A DNA stretch of 16,818 bases from Flavobacterium psychrophilum (GTDB lineage Bacteria; Bacteroidota; Bacteroidia; Flavobacteriales; Flavobacteriaceae): positions 1 through 16,818 of the forward strand of contig CAMAWK010000027.1 of assembly GCA_945861915.1 (NCBI GenBank), in the 5' to 3' direction. Each line of letters starts with the position of its first letter. Position 1 is the first letter of the stretch. Of the stretch, positions 8,018 through 14,179 are shown piece by piece. Below the pieces are notes generated by a model. It had not been told where the DNA came from, searched no databases, and saw only the letters and a list, made by a program, of their open reading frames with translations. A program made the translations under genes and the position numbers.

Positions 8018-8049
8018 CAAAAATAAGAATTTTAAAAGTACTGTTTCAA
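8018..8049 (-). promoter_or_regulatory. candidate promoter of the DegT aminotransferase
   Basis: On the minus strand TATTTTTG (8025-8018) is a perfect TAnnTTTG -7 box. A TTG at 8049-8047 precedes it by 21 bases, within the spacing seen in Flavobacterium promoters. It would give a leader of roughly 120-130 bases that includes both intergenic repeats. Confidence 0.4.
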
Positions 8050-8096
8050 TAAATTAATTTAAAAGAAAATGTATTTTAGCACCAGAAAAAAATGAT

Positions 8097-9332
8097 ATGC
8101 TTTTTTTTTACAACTTACTTATTCAATCAGCTGGTTTTTTGCTAAAAATCATGGCTGTTTTTGTTCCTAAAATCAAACTCTTTGTAGATGGACGAAAAAA
8201 TGTTTTTGAAACTTTATCAAACAAAATCAAACCCAACGACCCAACTATTTGGTTTCACGCTGCCTCTCTGGGCGAATATGAGCAAGGGTTGCCCGTTATT
8301 GAAAAAGTAAAAGAGAAATATCCACATCATAAAATAGTACTCAGCTTTTTTTCGCCATCGGGTTATGAAGTTCGAAAAAACAATTCTGTTGCTCATGTAA
8401 CGGTTTATTTGCCTTTAGACACTCAAAAAAACGCAAAACGATTTTTGAAAATAGTAAAACCTCAAATGGTGTTTTTTATCAAATATGAATTTTGGCCTAA
8501 TTACTTGAATGAACTAAAAAATCGTGCGACTCCTACTTATTTAATTTCAGGAATTTTTAGACCTAATCAACTGTTTTTTAAATGGTATGGCGGATTTTAC
8601 CGAAATGCACTAGATGCTTTTAGTTTTTTCTTCGTTCAAAATGAAAACTCACAAAAATTAATTGAGAAATTAGGTAAAACGAATGTGATTGTTTCAGGTG
8701 ATACTCGTTTTGATAGAGTGACTGCTATTCTAGAAAATGACAACAGTTTAGATTTTATCCAACAATTTAAAAATGATTCTTTAACGATTGTAATAGGCAG
8801 TTGTTGGCCCAAAGACGAGAGTTTGTTAGTTGAATTTATTAACACTACAAGCGAAAAGGTGAAATTTATCATTGCACCACATAATATTAAAGAAGAACAA
8901 ATTCAGGAATTGAAAAATTCAATCACCAAAAAAGCAGTGCTTTTTTCAGAAGTAGAAACAGGTTTCAACCTGTTTCTACAAGATTTTGATGTATTTATCA
9001 TTGATACTATCGGTATTTTAACTAAAATATACAGTTATGCCGATATTGCTTATGTGGGAGGCGGTTTCGGAAATCCGGGTGTGCATAATATTTTAGAACC
9101 CGCTACTTTTGGTGTCCCAATTGTAATTGGTTCGAATTATAATCACTTTGCCGAAGCTACCGATTTAGTTAATCTAGGTGGCTGTTTAACTATTTCAAGC
9201 CAAAAAGAATTAAATGATTGTTTTTCGGAATTACTATCGAATCCTACTTTACGAAAAGATAAAGGATTGATTTGTAGTGAATTTGTTCAAACAAATAAAG
9301 GAGCAACTGAAATAATTACGAATCTAATTTAA
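8097..9332 (+). CDS. waaA: 3-deoxy-D-manno-octulosonic acid (Kdo) transferase
   Basis: WaaA (KdtA, GT30 family) transfers Kdo from CMP-Kdo to the lipid A precursor at the inner membrane. The 411-residue protein starts with a hydrophobic anchor (about 1-25). IWFHAASLGEYEQG follows, with the probable catalytic base Glu60, the same position as in the well-studied Aquifex enzyme. Other family blocks are VLSFFSPSGYEVRK, FFIKYEFWPNYL, YLISGIFRP, VSGDTRFDRV, IVIGSCWPKDE, IDTIGILTKIYSYADIAYVGGGFG and VHNILEPATFGVPIVIG. Residues 286-295 (VETGFNLFLQ) are encoded by a perfect palindrome and look like an insertion in a loop between LFSE and DFDVFIID. The start at 8097 gives the expected N-terminus. The overlapping ATG at 8092 is out of frame. 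Confidence 0.93.
   Translation: MLFFYNLLIQSAGFLLKIMAVFVPKIKLFVDGRKNVFETLSNKIKPNDPTIWFHAASLGEYEQGLPVIEKVKEKYPHHKIVLSFFSPSGYEVRKNNSVAHVTVYLPLDTQKNAKRFLKIVKPQMVFFIKYEFWPNYLNELKNRATPTYLISGIFRPNQLFFKWYGGFYRNALDAFSFFFVQNENSQKLIEKLGKTNVIVSGDTRFDRVTAILENDNSLDFIQQFKNDSLTIVIGSCWPKDESLLVEFINTTSEKVKFIIAPHNIKEEQIQELKNSITKKAVLFSEVETGFNLFLQDFDVFIIDTIGILTKIYSYADIAYVGGGFGNPGVHNILEPATFGVPIVIGSNYNHFAEATDLVNLGGCLTISSQKELNDCFSELLSNPTLRKDKGLICSEFVQTNKGATEIITNLI
8952..8979. repeat. palindromic element inside the waaA reading frame
   Basis: GTAGAAACAGGTT (8952-8964) and AACCTGTTTCTAC (8967-8979) are perfect 13-base inverted arms around a TC spacer. The element begins exactly on a codon boundary and reads VETGFNLFL in frame. 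Its look (GTAG...CTAC ends, tight loop) resembles the short palindromic repeats scattered between genes in Flavobacteria (from memory), but here it lies in coding DNA. It may form a hairpin in the mRNA. Confidence 0.85.
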
Positions 9333-9432
9333 TTACAACGTTATAGTAATCTTAGTATCTATAACCCAAATAATAAAGAGTAATTTATTTTAAAAAAAAA
9401 GTGAAAAAATATTTTAACTATTAAAAAATTTA

Positions 9433-9440
9433 TATCTTTG
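9433..9440 (+). promoter_or_regulatory. -7 box of the small lipoprotein gene
   Basis: TATCTTTG is a perfect match to TAnnTTTG, 36 bases before the ATG at 9477. The upstream region is very A/T-rich, without a clear -33 TTG. Confidence 0.55.
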
Positions 9441-9476
9441 CCACGAATTAATAATTAACCTTTTATAATTAATAAG

Positions 9477-9668
9477 ATGAAAAAAGTACTTTTAAGTTTA
9501 GCTGTTGTTGCTGTTTTGACTGTTGTATCATGTAAAAAAGCTGAAGCTCCTGCTACTGAAGAAGTAGCTGTTGACACTGCTGCTGTAGCTGTTGATACTG
9601 CTGCTGTTGCTGTTGATACTGCTGCTGTTGCTGTAGATACTACTGCTGCTGCACCTGCTGCTGAGTAA
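9477..9668 (+). CDS. small repeat-containing lipoprotein
   Basis: The 63-residue protein has a lipoprotein signal peptide (MKKVLLSLAVVAVLTVVSC, lipobox VVSC, Cys19). A Lys/Glu/Ala linker follows, then four heptad units of VAVDTAA, the last one altered to VAVDTTA. The tail is APAAE. The mature part is thus a low-complexity Ala/Val/Asp/Thr chain of about 45 residues with regular acidic Asp. Similar tiny lipoproteins occur in Flavobacteria. No function is known to me; a spacer or abundant envelope protein is only a guess. A strong-looking -7 box precedes it and an intrinsic terminator follows, so it is a single-gene transcript and possibly highly expressed. Confidence 0.8.
   Translation: MKKVLLSLAVVAVLTVVSCKKAEAPATEEVAVDTAAVAVDTAAVAVDTAAVAVDTTAAAPAAE
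9564..9647 (+). repeat. 21-base in-frame tandem repeat (4 units)
   Basis: Four units of 21 bases start at 9564, 9585, 9606 and 9627 and encode VAVDTAA. The middle units differ at only one base (GTA/GTT), which indicates recent expansion or conversion. Unit 4 diverges more (GTA GAT ACT ACT GCT). Copy number may vary by slippage without breaking the frame. Confidence 0.9.
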
Positions 9669-9692
9669 TTTTTAGAAATTACAGAAAAAAAT

Positions 9693-9721
9693 AAAGCCTC
9701 GCATTGCGTGGCTTTTTTTTT
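9693..9721 (+). terminator. intrinsic terminator of the lipoprotein gene
   Basis: AAAGCC-T-CGC, loop ATT, GCG-T-GGC, then nine T form a stem with one T-T mismatch and a U-tract, 25 bases after the stop codon. Confidence 0.88.
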
Positions 9722-9775
9722 GCTTTATATCGAAAATTTCAAATTTGATTCGAAACTATGATTGAAATTAAAAAC

Positions 9776-9810
9776 AAAAAACCGCAAAGAAAAATTCTTT
9801 GCGGTTTTTT
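9776..9810. terminator. perfect 16-bp hairpin, probable bidirectional terminator
   Basis: AAAAAACCGCAAAGAA (9776-9791), loop AAA, and TTCTTTGCGGTTTTTT (9795-9810) form a perfect stem with A/T flanks on both sides. It works as an intrinsic terminator in both directions. It lies directly after the 3' end of tRNA-Leu on the minus strand, so its main role is probably to end the tRNA transcript. Confidence 0.88.
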
Positions 9811-9812
9811 TG

Positions 9813-9898
9813 TACTCAGAGCGGGACTTGAACCCGCACGAACATTGCTGTTCACTGGATTTTAAGTCCAGCGTGTCTACCAATTTCACCATCCGAGC
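9813..9898 (-). tRNA. tRNA-Leu (anticodon UAA)
   Basis: The minus strand from 9898 reads GCTCGGATGGTG..., and the 3' acceptor strand TCTGAGT plus discriminator A ends at 9813. The acceptor pairs fully with two G-U pairs. The anticodon arm CTGGA-CTTAAAA-TCCAG gives anticodon TAA (9864-9862), which reads UUA. The variable arm is long, as expected for a class II leucine tRNA, and the T arm has GGTTCAAGTCC. The CCA end is not encoded. It is probably cotranscribed with the upstream tRNA-Gly. Confidence 0.95.
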
Positions 9899-9950
9899 AT
9901 TATGGTTTTTAAAGTTATATCTAATTTTAAAAAAAATTAATTAAATATAG

Positions 9951-9967
9951 CACCATCCGAGCGTTAT
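9951..9967 (-). repeat. copy of the tRNA-Leu 5' end
   Basis: GCTCGGATGGTG, identical to the first 12 bases of tRNA-Leu, recurs at 9962-9951 in the same orientation. With the five bases before it (ATAAC versus ATAAT) the match is 16 of 17. The copy lies 64 bases upstream of the real gene start and has no tRNA body after it. It looks like a remnant of a deleted tandem tRNA-Leu copy or of a local duplication. Confidence 0.8.
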
Positions 9968-9997
9968 ACTATAACTTAAGAACGAATATTATTTTAA

Positions 9998-10036
9998 AAT
10001 CTGAAATCGCAAATCGTTAATCAACAATCTGAAATC
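9998..10036. repeat. period-7 array, six copies of AATCNNN
   Basis: AATC occurs at 9998, 10005, 10012, 10019, 10026 and 10033, exactly every seven bases. The intervening triplets vary: TGA, GCA, GTT, AAC, TGA. On the minus strand it reads GATTNNN six times. It lies between the two tRNA genes on the strand that would be transcribed with them. No coding or tRNA structure was seen in it. Confidence 0.85.
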
Positions 10037-10045
10037 ATTTTTTTG

Positions 10046-10118
10046 AGCGAAAAACGGGGCTCGAACCCGCGACCTCGACCTTGGCAAGGTCGCGCTCTAC
10101 CAACTGAGCTATTTTCGC
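10046..10118 (-). tRNA. tRNA-Gly (anticodon GCC)
   Basis: The 73-base gene starts at 10118. The acceptor GCGAAAA pairs perfectly with TTTTCGC. The D arm is AGCTCAGTTGGTAGAGC, the anticodon arm CGACC-TTGCCAA-GGTCG gives anticodon GCC, and the T arm GCGGG-TTCGAGC-CCCGT closes with one G-U pair. The discriminator is T, and CCA is not encoded. It is the first gene of a probable tRNA-Gly/tRNA-Leu transcript. Confidence 0.96.
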
Positions 10119-10164
10119 ATTTTCTATGTAAAAAGAACTAAATACTTAATTTGTATTGCGGATG

Positions 10165-10194
10165 CAAATTTAAGACATTAATTCAATTACACAA
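10165..10194 (-). promoter_or_regulatory. promoter of the tRNA-Gly/tRNA-Leu unit
   Basis: On the minus strand a -33 TTG (10194-10192) is followed after exactly 19 bases by TAAATTTG (10172-10165), a perfect -7 box. The tRNA-Gly 5' end lies 47 bases downstream. Confidence 0.75.
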
Positions 10195-10263
10195 GCGTTT
10201 ATTATAAAAAAAACACCTGCAATACTTAACATTCTGATAACCCAAACTTTAAATGAAATTAAA

Positions 10264-12870
10264 CTATTTTTTAGTCAGCATTCGCTTGATTTCATTCAAT
10301 TTCATTAGGGCTTCCATAGGAGTTATAGTATTGATGTCTAGACTTAAAATCTCGTCTTTGATTTCTTCTAATAACGGATCGTCCAAATTAAAGAAACTCA
10401 TTTGCATGTCTTCTTTACCTGATTTTAAGCCATTTAAAGCCTCACTCGAATGATCTTTCTCTAGTTTTTTTAACAGTTTTTGAGCTTTCAAAATAACAAT
10501 TTGGGGCATTCCTGCCATTTTTGCTACATGAATTCCAAAACTATGAGCACTTCCTCCTTTGACCAGTTTTCTAATAAAAAGCACGGTGTCTTTTAACTCT
10601 TTAACCGACACATTATAATTTTGTATTCGAACCAACGATTCGCTCATATCATTTAATTCATGATAATGGGTGGCGAAAAGCGTTTTGGGTTGCGAGGGGT
10701 GCTCGTGCAAAAATTCAGCAATTGCCCAAGCTATTGAAATTCCGTCATAGGTACTAGTTCCTCTTCCTATTTCATCTAGTAACACCAAACTCCTGTCCGA
10801 AATATTGTTCAAGATAGAAGCAGTTTCATTCATCTCGACCATAAAAGTAGATTCCCCCATCGAAATATTATCACTCGCTCCTACTCTAGTAAAAATTTTA
10901 TCTACCATTCCCATTCGAACGCTTTCTGCAGGGACAAAACTTCCCATTTGAGCCAACAATACAATCAAAGCGGTTTGACGCAAAATAGCCGATTTACCAG
11001 ACATATTCGGCCCTGTAATCATAATCAGTTGCTGGGTTTCTCTATCCAAGAAAACATCATTGGCAATGTAAGGAATACCAACAGGCAATTGTTTTTCGAT
11101 AACCGGATGTCTTCCGTTTTTAATATCCAATTCAAATGTATCGTCCAGTTCAGGACAAACGTAGTTGTTTTCAATAGCCAATTGGGTAAACGAGCACAAA
11201 CAATCCAGCTGAGCAACCAAATTAGCATTCATTTGAACTGGCTTAATATAAGTTGCAATCCAAGCCACTAATTGTTCAAACAATTCGACTTCAATTTTGT
11301 GAATTTTCTCTTCTGCACCTAGAATTTTGGTTTCATATTCTTTTAATTCTTCGGTAATGTAACGTTCTGCGTTGACCAAGGTTTGTTTTCGAATCCATTC
11401 GACTGGGACTTTATCTTTGTGTACGTTCCTGACTTCAATATAATACCCAAAAACATTATTAAATGAAATTTTTAAGGATGAAATCCCTGTTCGTTCGGAT
11501 TCTCGTTTTTCAATTCCTTCTAAAAATTCTTTGCCCGAAGTGGAAATAGCCCTTAATTCGTCTAGTTCGGAATGTATTCCTTTTGCAATGGCATTCCCTT
11601 TATTAATAGCTACTGGAGCATCTTGATTGAGAACGGTTTTTATTTTTTCTCGCAACAAATCGCAACTATGCAGGCTGTCGCCAATGATTTTAACCGCTTC
11701 TTGCGGACTTTCGAGAGCCAAATTTTTTATCGGAATAATAGCATCGAGCGATTCTTTTAAGTACACCACTTCTCTAGGAGATACTTTGGCGGCAGCAATT
11801 TTTGAAATCAAACGTTCTAAATCAGAAATTTGTTTGATTTGCTTTTGAATGGTCTTCAGAATTTCCTGATTGTCTTTCAAATAAGAAACTACTTGATGTC
11901 GACTTTGAATTTTATTGGAATCCTTCAAAGGTAAAGCCAACCATCGTTTCAACAAACGCCCACCCATTGGCGAAAGCGTTTTATCGATTACATCCAATAA
12001 AGTAACTGCATTGGGATTGTACGAATGGTATAATTCGAGATTACGAATCGTGAATCGATCCATCCAAACATAGGCGTCTTCGGCAATACGTTGAATGGAA
12101 GTAATATGCTGTACTTTATTGTGTTGCGTTTCGGATAAATAATATAAAATTGCACCTGAAGCAATGATTCCCTCTTTCAATTCTTCGATTCCGAACCCTT
12201 TTAAAGAAACGGTTTGGAAATGTTTAATTAAAGTTTCGAAAGCATAATCGTGTTTGTAAATCCAATCTTCGAGATAAAAACAATGAAAATCCTCTCCGAA
12301 TGTTTCTTTGAAATCGTTTTTATTGTTTTTTGGAATTAAAACTTCGCTTGGATTGAAATTTTGTAGCAATTTATCAACATATTCTGTATTGCCTTGAGCA
12401 GTCAGAAATTCGCCTGTTGACACATCTAAAAAAGAAATTCCGATGGATTTATTGGCAAAATAAACAGCCGCCAAAAAATTATTAGTTTTAGATTGCAAAA
12501 CTTCATCATTCATTGAAACACCGGGAGTAACGAGCTCTGTAACACCTCGTTTAACAATGGTTTTAGTCATTTTTGGATCTTCGAGTTGGTCACAAATGGC
12601 TACACGAAGTCCCGCTTTTACTAATTTAGGTAAATAAGTATTCAAAGAATGATGCGGAAAACCTGCTAAAGCTGTTTCGGTCTCAGAACCAGCACCACGT
12701 TTTGTCAATACAATGCCTAAAATTTTGGAAGCACGCACCGCATCTTCGCCAAAAGTCTCATAAAAATCGCCTACACGAAACAACAAACAAGCATCAGGAT
12801 ATTTCCTTTTGATTTCATTGTATTGCTTCATTAATGGGGTTTCCTTGACCAATTTTTCTTTAGATGACAC
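10264..12870 (-). CDS. mutS: DNA mismatch repair protein MutS
   Basis: The 868-residue protein is a full-length MutS1, which recognises mismatches and recruits MutL. The N-terminal mismatch-binding domain shows [13 protein letters not shown] with the Phe36-Tyr-Glu38 wedge motif. Connector, core (lever) and clamp regions follow without gaps. The ATPase domain has Walker A GPNMSGKS (620-627), the block [11 protein letters not shown], Walker [17 protein letters not shown] with Asp699-Glu700, and the switch histidine block FATHYHEL. The C-terminus ends in the usual short helical tail. The start is GTG at 12870-12868: there is no ATG upstream in frame, and the next ATG (Met14) would lose the conserved [17 protein letters not shown] lead-in. 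A possible -7 box TATTTTCG lies at 12925-12918. It is transcribed toward the tRNA genes, and no clear terminator was seen after it. Confidence 0.97.
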   Translation of the reverse strand: MSSKEKLVKETPLMKQYNEIKRKYPDACLLFRVGDFYETFGEDAVRASKILGIVLTKRGAGSETETALAGFPHHSLNTYLPKLVKAGLRVAICDQLEDPKMTKTIVKRGVTELVTPGVSMNDEVLQSKTNNFLAAVYFANKSIGISFLDVSTGEFLTAQGNTEYVDKLLQNFNPSEVLIPKNNKNDFKETFGEDFHCFYLEDWIYKHDYAFETLIKHFQTVSLKGFGIEELKEGIIASGAILYYLSETQHNKVQHITSIQRIAEDAYVWMDRFTIRNLELYHSYNPNAVTLLDVIDKTLSPMGGRLLKRWLALPLKDSNKIQSRHQVVSYLKDNQEILKTIQKQIKQISDLERLISKIAAAKVSPREVVYLKESLDAIIPIKNLALESPQEAVKIIGDSLHSCDLLREKIKTVLNQDAPVAINKGNAIAKGIHSELDELRAISTSGKEFLEGIEKRESERTGISSLKISFNNVFGYYIEVRNVHKDKVPVEWIRKQTLVNAERYITEELKEYETKILGAEEKIHKIEVELFEQLVAWIATYIKPVQMNANLVAQLDCLCSFTQLAIENNYVCPELDDTFELDIKNGRHPVIEKQLPVGIPYIANDVFLDRETQQLIMITGPNMSGKSAILRQTALIVLLAQMGSFVPAESVRMGMVDKIFTRVGASDNISMGESTFMVEMNETASILNNISDRSLVLLDEIGRGTSTYDGISIAWAIAEFLHEHPSQPKTLFATHYHELNDMSESLVRIQNYNVSVKELKDTVLFIRKLVKGGSAHSFGIHVAKMAGMPQIVILKAQKLLKKLEKDHSSEALNGLKSGKEDMQMSFFNLDDPLLEEIKDEILSLDINTITPMEALMKLNEIKRMLTKK

Positions 12871-12988
12871 GAGATGCTTTTTAATTTTTATAGAAAGCGA
12901 ATTTATATATTTTAAAACGAAAATACGATAGGGTAAAAATTTAAAATATATTTAAGGAAAATTTAAGACGGCAATTCGATTTTTTATA

Positions 12989-12996
12989 TAAATTTG
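12989..12996 (+). promoter_or_regulatory. -7 box of the DUF1573 gene
   Basis: TAAATTTG matches TAnnTTTG perfectly, 30 bases before the ATG at 13027. No good -33 TTG was seen at the usual distance. Confidence 0.5.
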
Positions 12997-13026
12997 CTCA
13001 GAATTATTAATTAAACTAACACTAAA

Positions 13027-13539
13027 ATGAAAAAAATATTCATGCTTTCGGTAGCACTTTTAGCTTTCACTTTCTCAAATGCTCAAGAGACAGCAAAAAT
13101 TAAAAAAACTGTAAAAAAAACCACTACAGCAGTAAAAGCTTCAAAAGCTGTAGCAGCTTCAAAAGTAATTGGAGCAGGAATGGTATTTGAAAACGAAACA
13201 CTAGATTTTGGAACTATTGCTCACAATTCAGATGGAAATCGTCAATTTACATTTACAAATAACGGGAACAAACCATTAATCATTACAAACACACAAGGTT
13301 CTTGTGGTTGTACTGTTCCTACAACTCCAAAAGAGCCTATTGCGCCGGGTGCAAAAGGAGTGATCGGAGTAAAATATGATACCAATAGAGAAGGTGCTTT
13401 TACAAAAACAGTAACGGTAACTTCGAATGCGGAAGGTCAACCAACCAAAACATTAACTATTAAAGGAACTGTTTTACCAAATCCTAATAAAAAACCAGCA
13501 GAACCAGCTACACCAGCAGTTCCTGCTTCAAAAGGATAA
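13027..13539 (+). CDS. DUF1573 secreted protein
   Basis: The 170-residue protein has a signal peptide (MKKIFMLSVALLAFTFSNAQ). A Lys/Ala/Thr-rich linker (21-47) follows, and then one DUF1573 domain (about 50-150) of Ig-like (ASPM/MSP-type) fold: FENETLDFGTIAHNSDG, RQFTFTNNGNKPLIITN, GSCGCTVP with a conserved Cys-x-Cys, IAPGAKGVIGVKYDTN, and TVTVTSNAEG. The tail is Pro/Ala-rich (PATPAVPASKG). DUF1573 proteins are abundant in the Bacteroidota envelope, but no molecular role is established. The gene has its own promoter and terminator. Confidence 0.9.
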   Translation: MKKIFMLSVALLAFTFSNAQETAKIKKTVKKTTTAVKASKAVAASKVIGAGMVFENETLDFGTIAHNSDGNRQFTFTNNGNKPLIITNTQGSCGCTVPTTPKEPIAPGAKGVIGVKYDTNREGAFTKTVTVTSNAEGQPTKTLTIKGTVLPNPNKKPAEPATPAVPASKG

Positions 13540-13558
13540 TATTTAATATTATAAATAC

Positions 13559-13591
13559 AAAAAGGCTTCCTAGTATTAGGAAGCCTTTTTT
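13559..13591 (+). terminator. intrinsic terminator of the DUF1573 gene
   Basis: AAAAAGGCTTCCTA (13559-13572), loop GTAT, and TAGGAAGCCTTTTT (13577-13590) form a perfect 14-bp stem with a T-tract. The stem starts 20 bases after the stop codon and ends about 20 bases before the next ATG. The A-tract on the other side makes it potentially bidirectional. Confidence 0.92.
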
Positions 13592-13611
13592 GTAAATAAA
13601 CTTCAACTAAA

Positions 13612-14148
13612 ATGAGAAAATTAGAGAATAATGAACTCAATCGAAAATCGATTATTGATTTCAAAGAATCCAAAAAAACTCCTTTGATTTTAGTATTAGA
13701 TGACATTCGAAGTTTACACAATATCGGTTCTGTGTTTAGAACAGCCGATGCTTTTTTAGTAGAAAAAATAATTTTGTGTGGTATCACCGCTACGCCGCCC
13801 AATAAAGAAATTCACAAAACAGCCCTTGGAGCCACCGAAACAGTGGCTTGGGAACATAAGCCAACCATTTTAGAAGTAATCCAAAATTTAAAACAAGAAG
13901 ATATCACTGTTTTGGCTATCGAACAAGTAGAAAATTCTATTTTTTTACAAGATTTTACTATTGAAAAAAACAAAAAATATGCCTTAGTTTTTGGAAATGA
14001 AGTTTATGGAGTGACACAAGAAGCAGTTGCGTTGTGCGATGGCTGTATCGAAATCCCGCAACTAGGCACCAAACATTCCTTGAACATAGCTGTAAGTGCA
14101 GGAATAGTAGTTTGGGATTTATTTAAAAAAATGAATTGGAATTTGTAA
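13612..14148 (+). CDS. TrmH/SpoU-family RNA 2'-O-methyltransferase
   Basis: The 178-residue SPOUT-fold enzyme transfers a methyl group from S-adenosylmethionine to a ribose 2'-OH in tRNA or rRNA. All three family motifs are present. Motif 1 is LDDIRSLHNIGSVFRTADAF, with Asn37 and the catalytic Arg43. Motif 2 is ALVFGNEVYGV (124-134). Motif 3 is IEIPQLGTKHSLNIAVSAGI (146-165), which forms the SAM-binding knot. The protein lacks the N-terminal RNA-binding extension of RlmB-type enzymes. The exact target nucleotide cannot be read from the sequence. The start is ATG at 13612, after the DUF1573 terminator. The large surface-protein gene begins 31 bases downstream. Confidence 0.9.
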   Translation: MRKLENNELNRKSIIDFKESKKTPLILVLDDIRSLHNIGSVFRTADAFLVEKIILCGITATPPNKEIHKTALGATETVAWEHKPTILEVIQNLKQEDITVLAIEQVENSIFLQDFTIEKNKKYALVFGNEVYGVTQEAVALCDGCIEIPQLGTKHSLNIAVSAGIVVWDLFKKMNWNL

Positions 14149-14179
14149 ATTTGATAGATTTGAATTAGCATTGTTTTTT

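Noticed and set aside
9762..9944. 60-codon plus-strand open frame
   Set aside because: It runs through the terminator hairpin and antisense to tRNA-Leu; the protein has no recognisable feature.
9998..10036. Possible CRISPR-like array
   Set aside because: The period is only seven bases, with a four-base constant part; no repeats of 20-40 bases with spacers and no cas genes exist in the window.
10200..10263. Terminator after mutS
   Set aside because: A T-run exists on the minus strand, but no convincing stem precedes it.
10948..11271. 107-codon plus-strand open frame
   Set aside because: It is antisense to the MutS ATPase and clamp region; no start context or protein motif.
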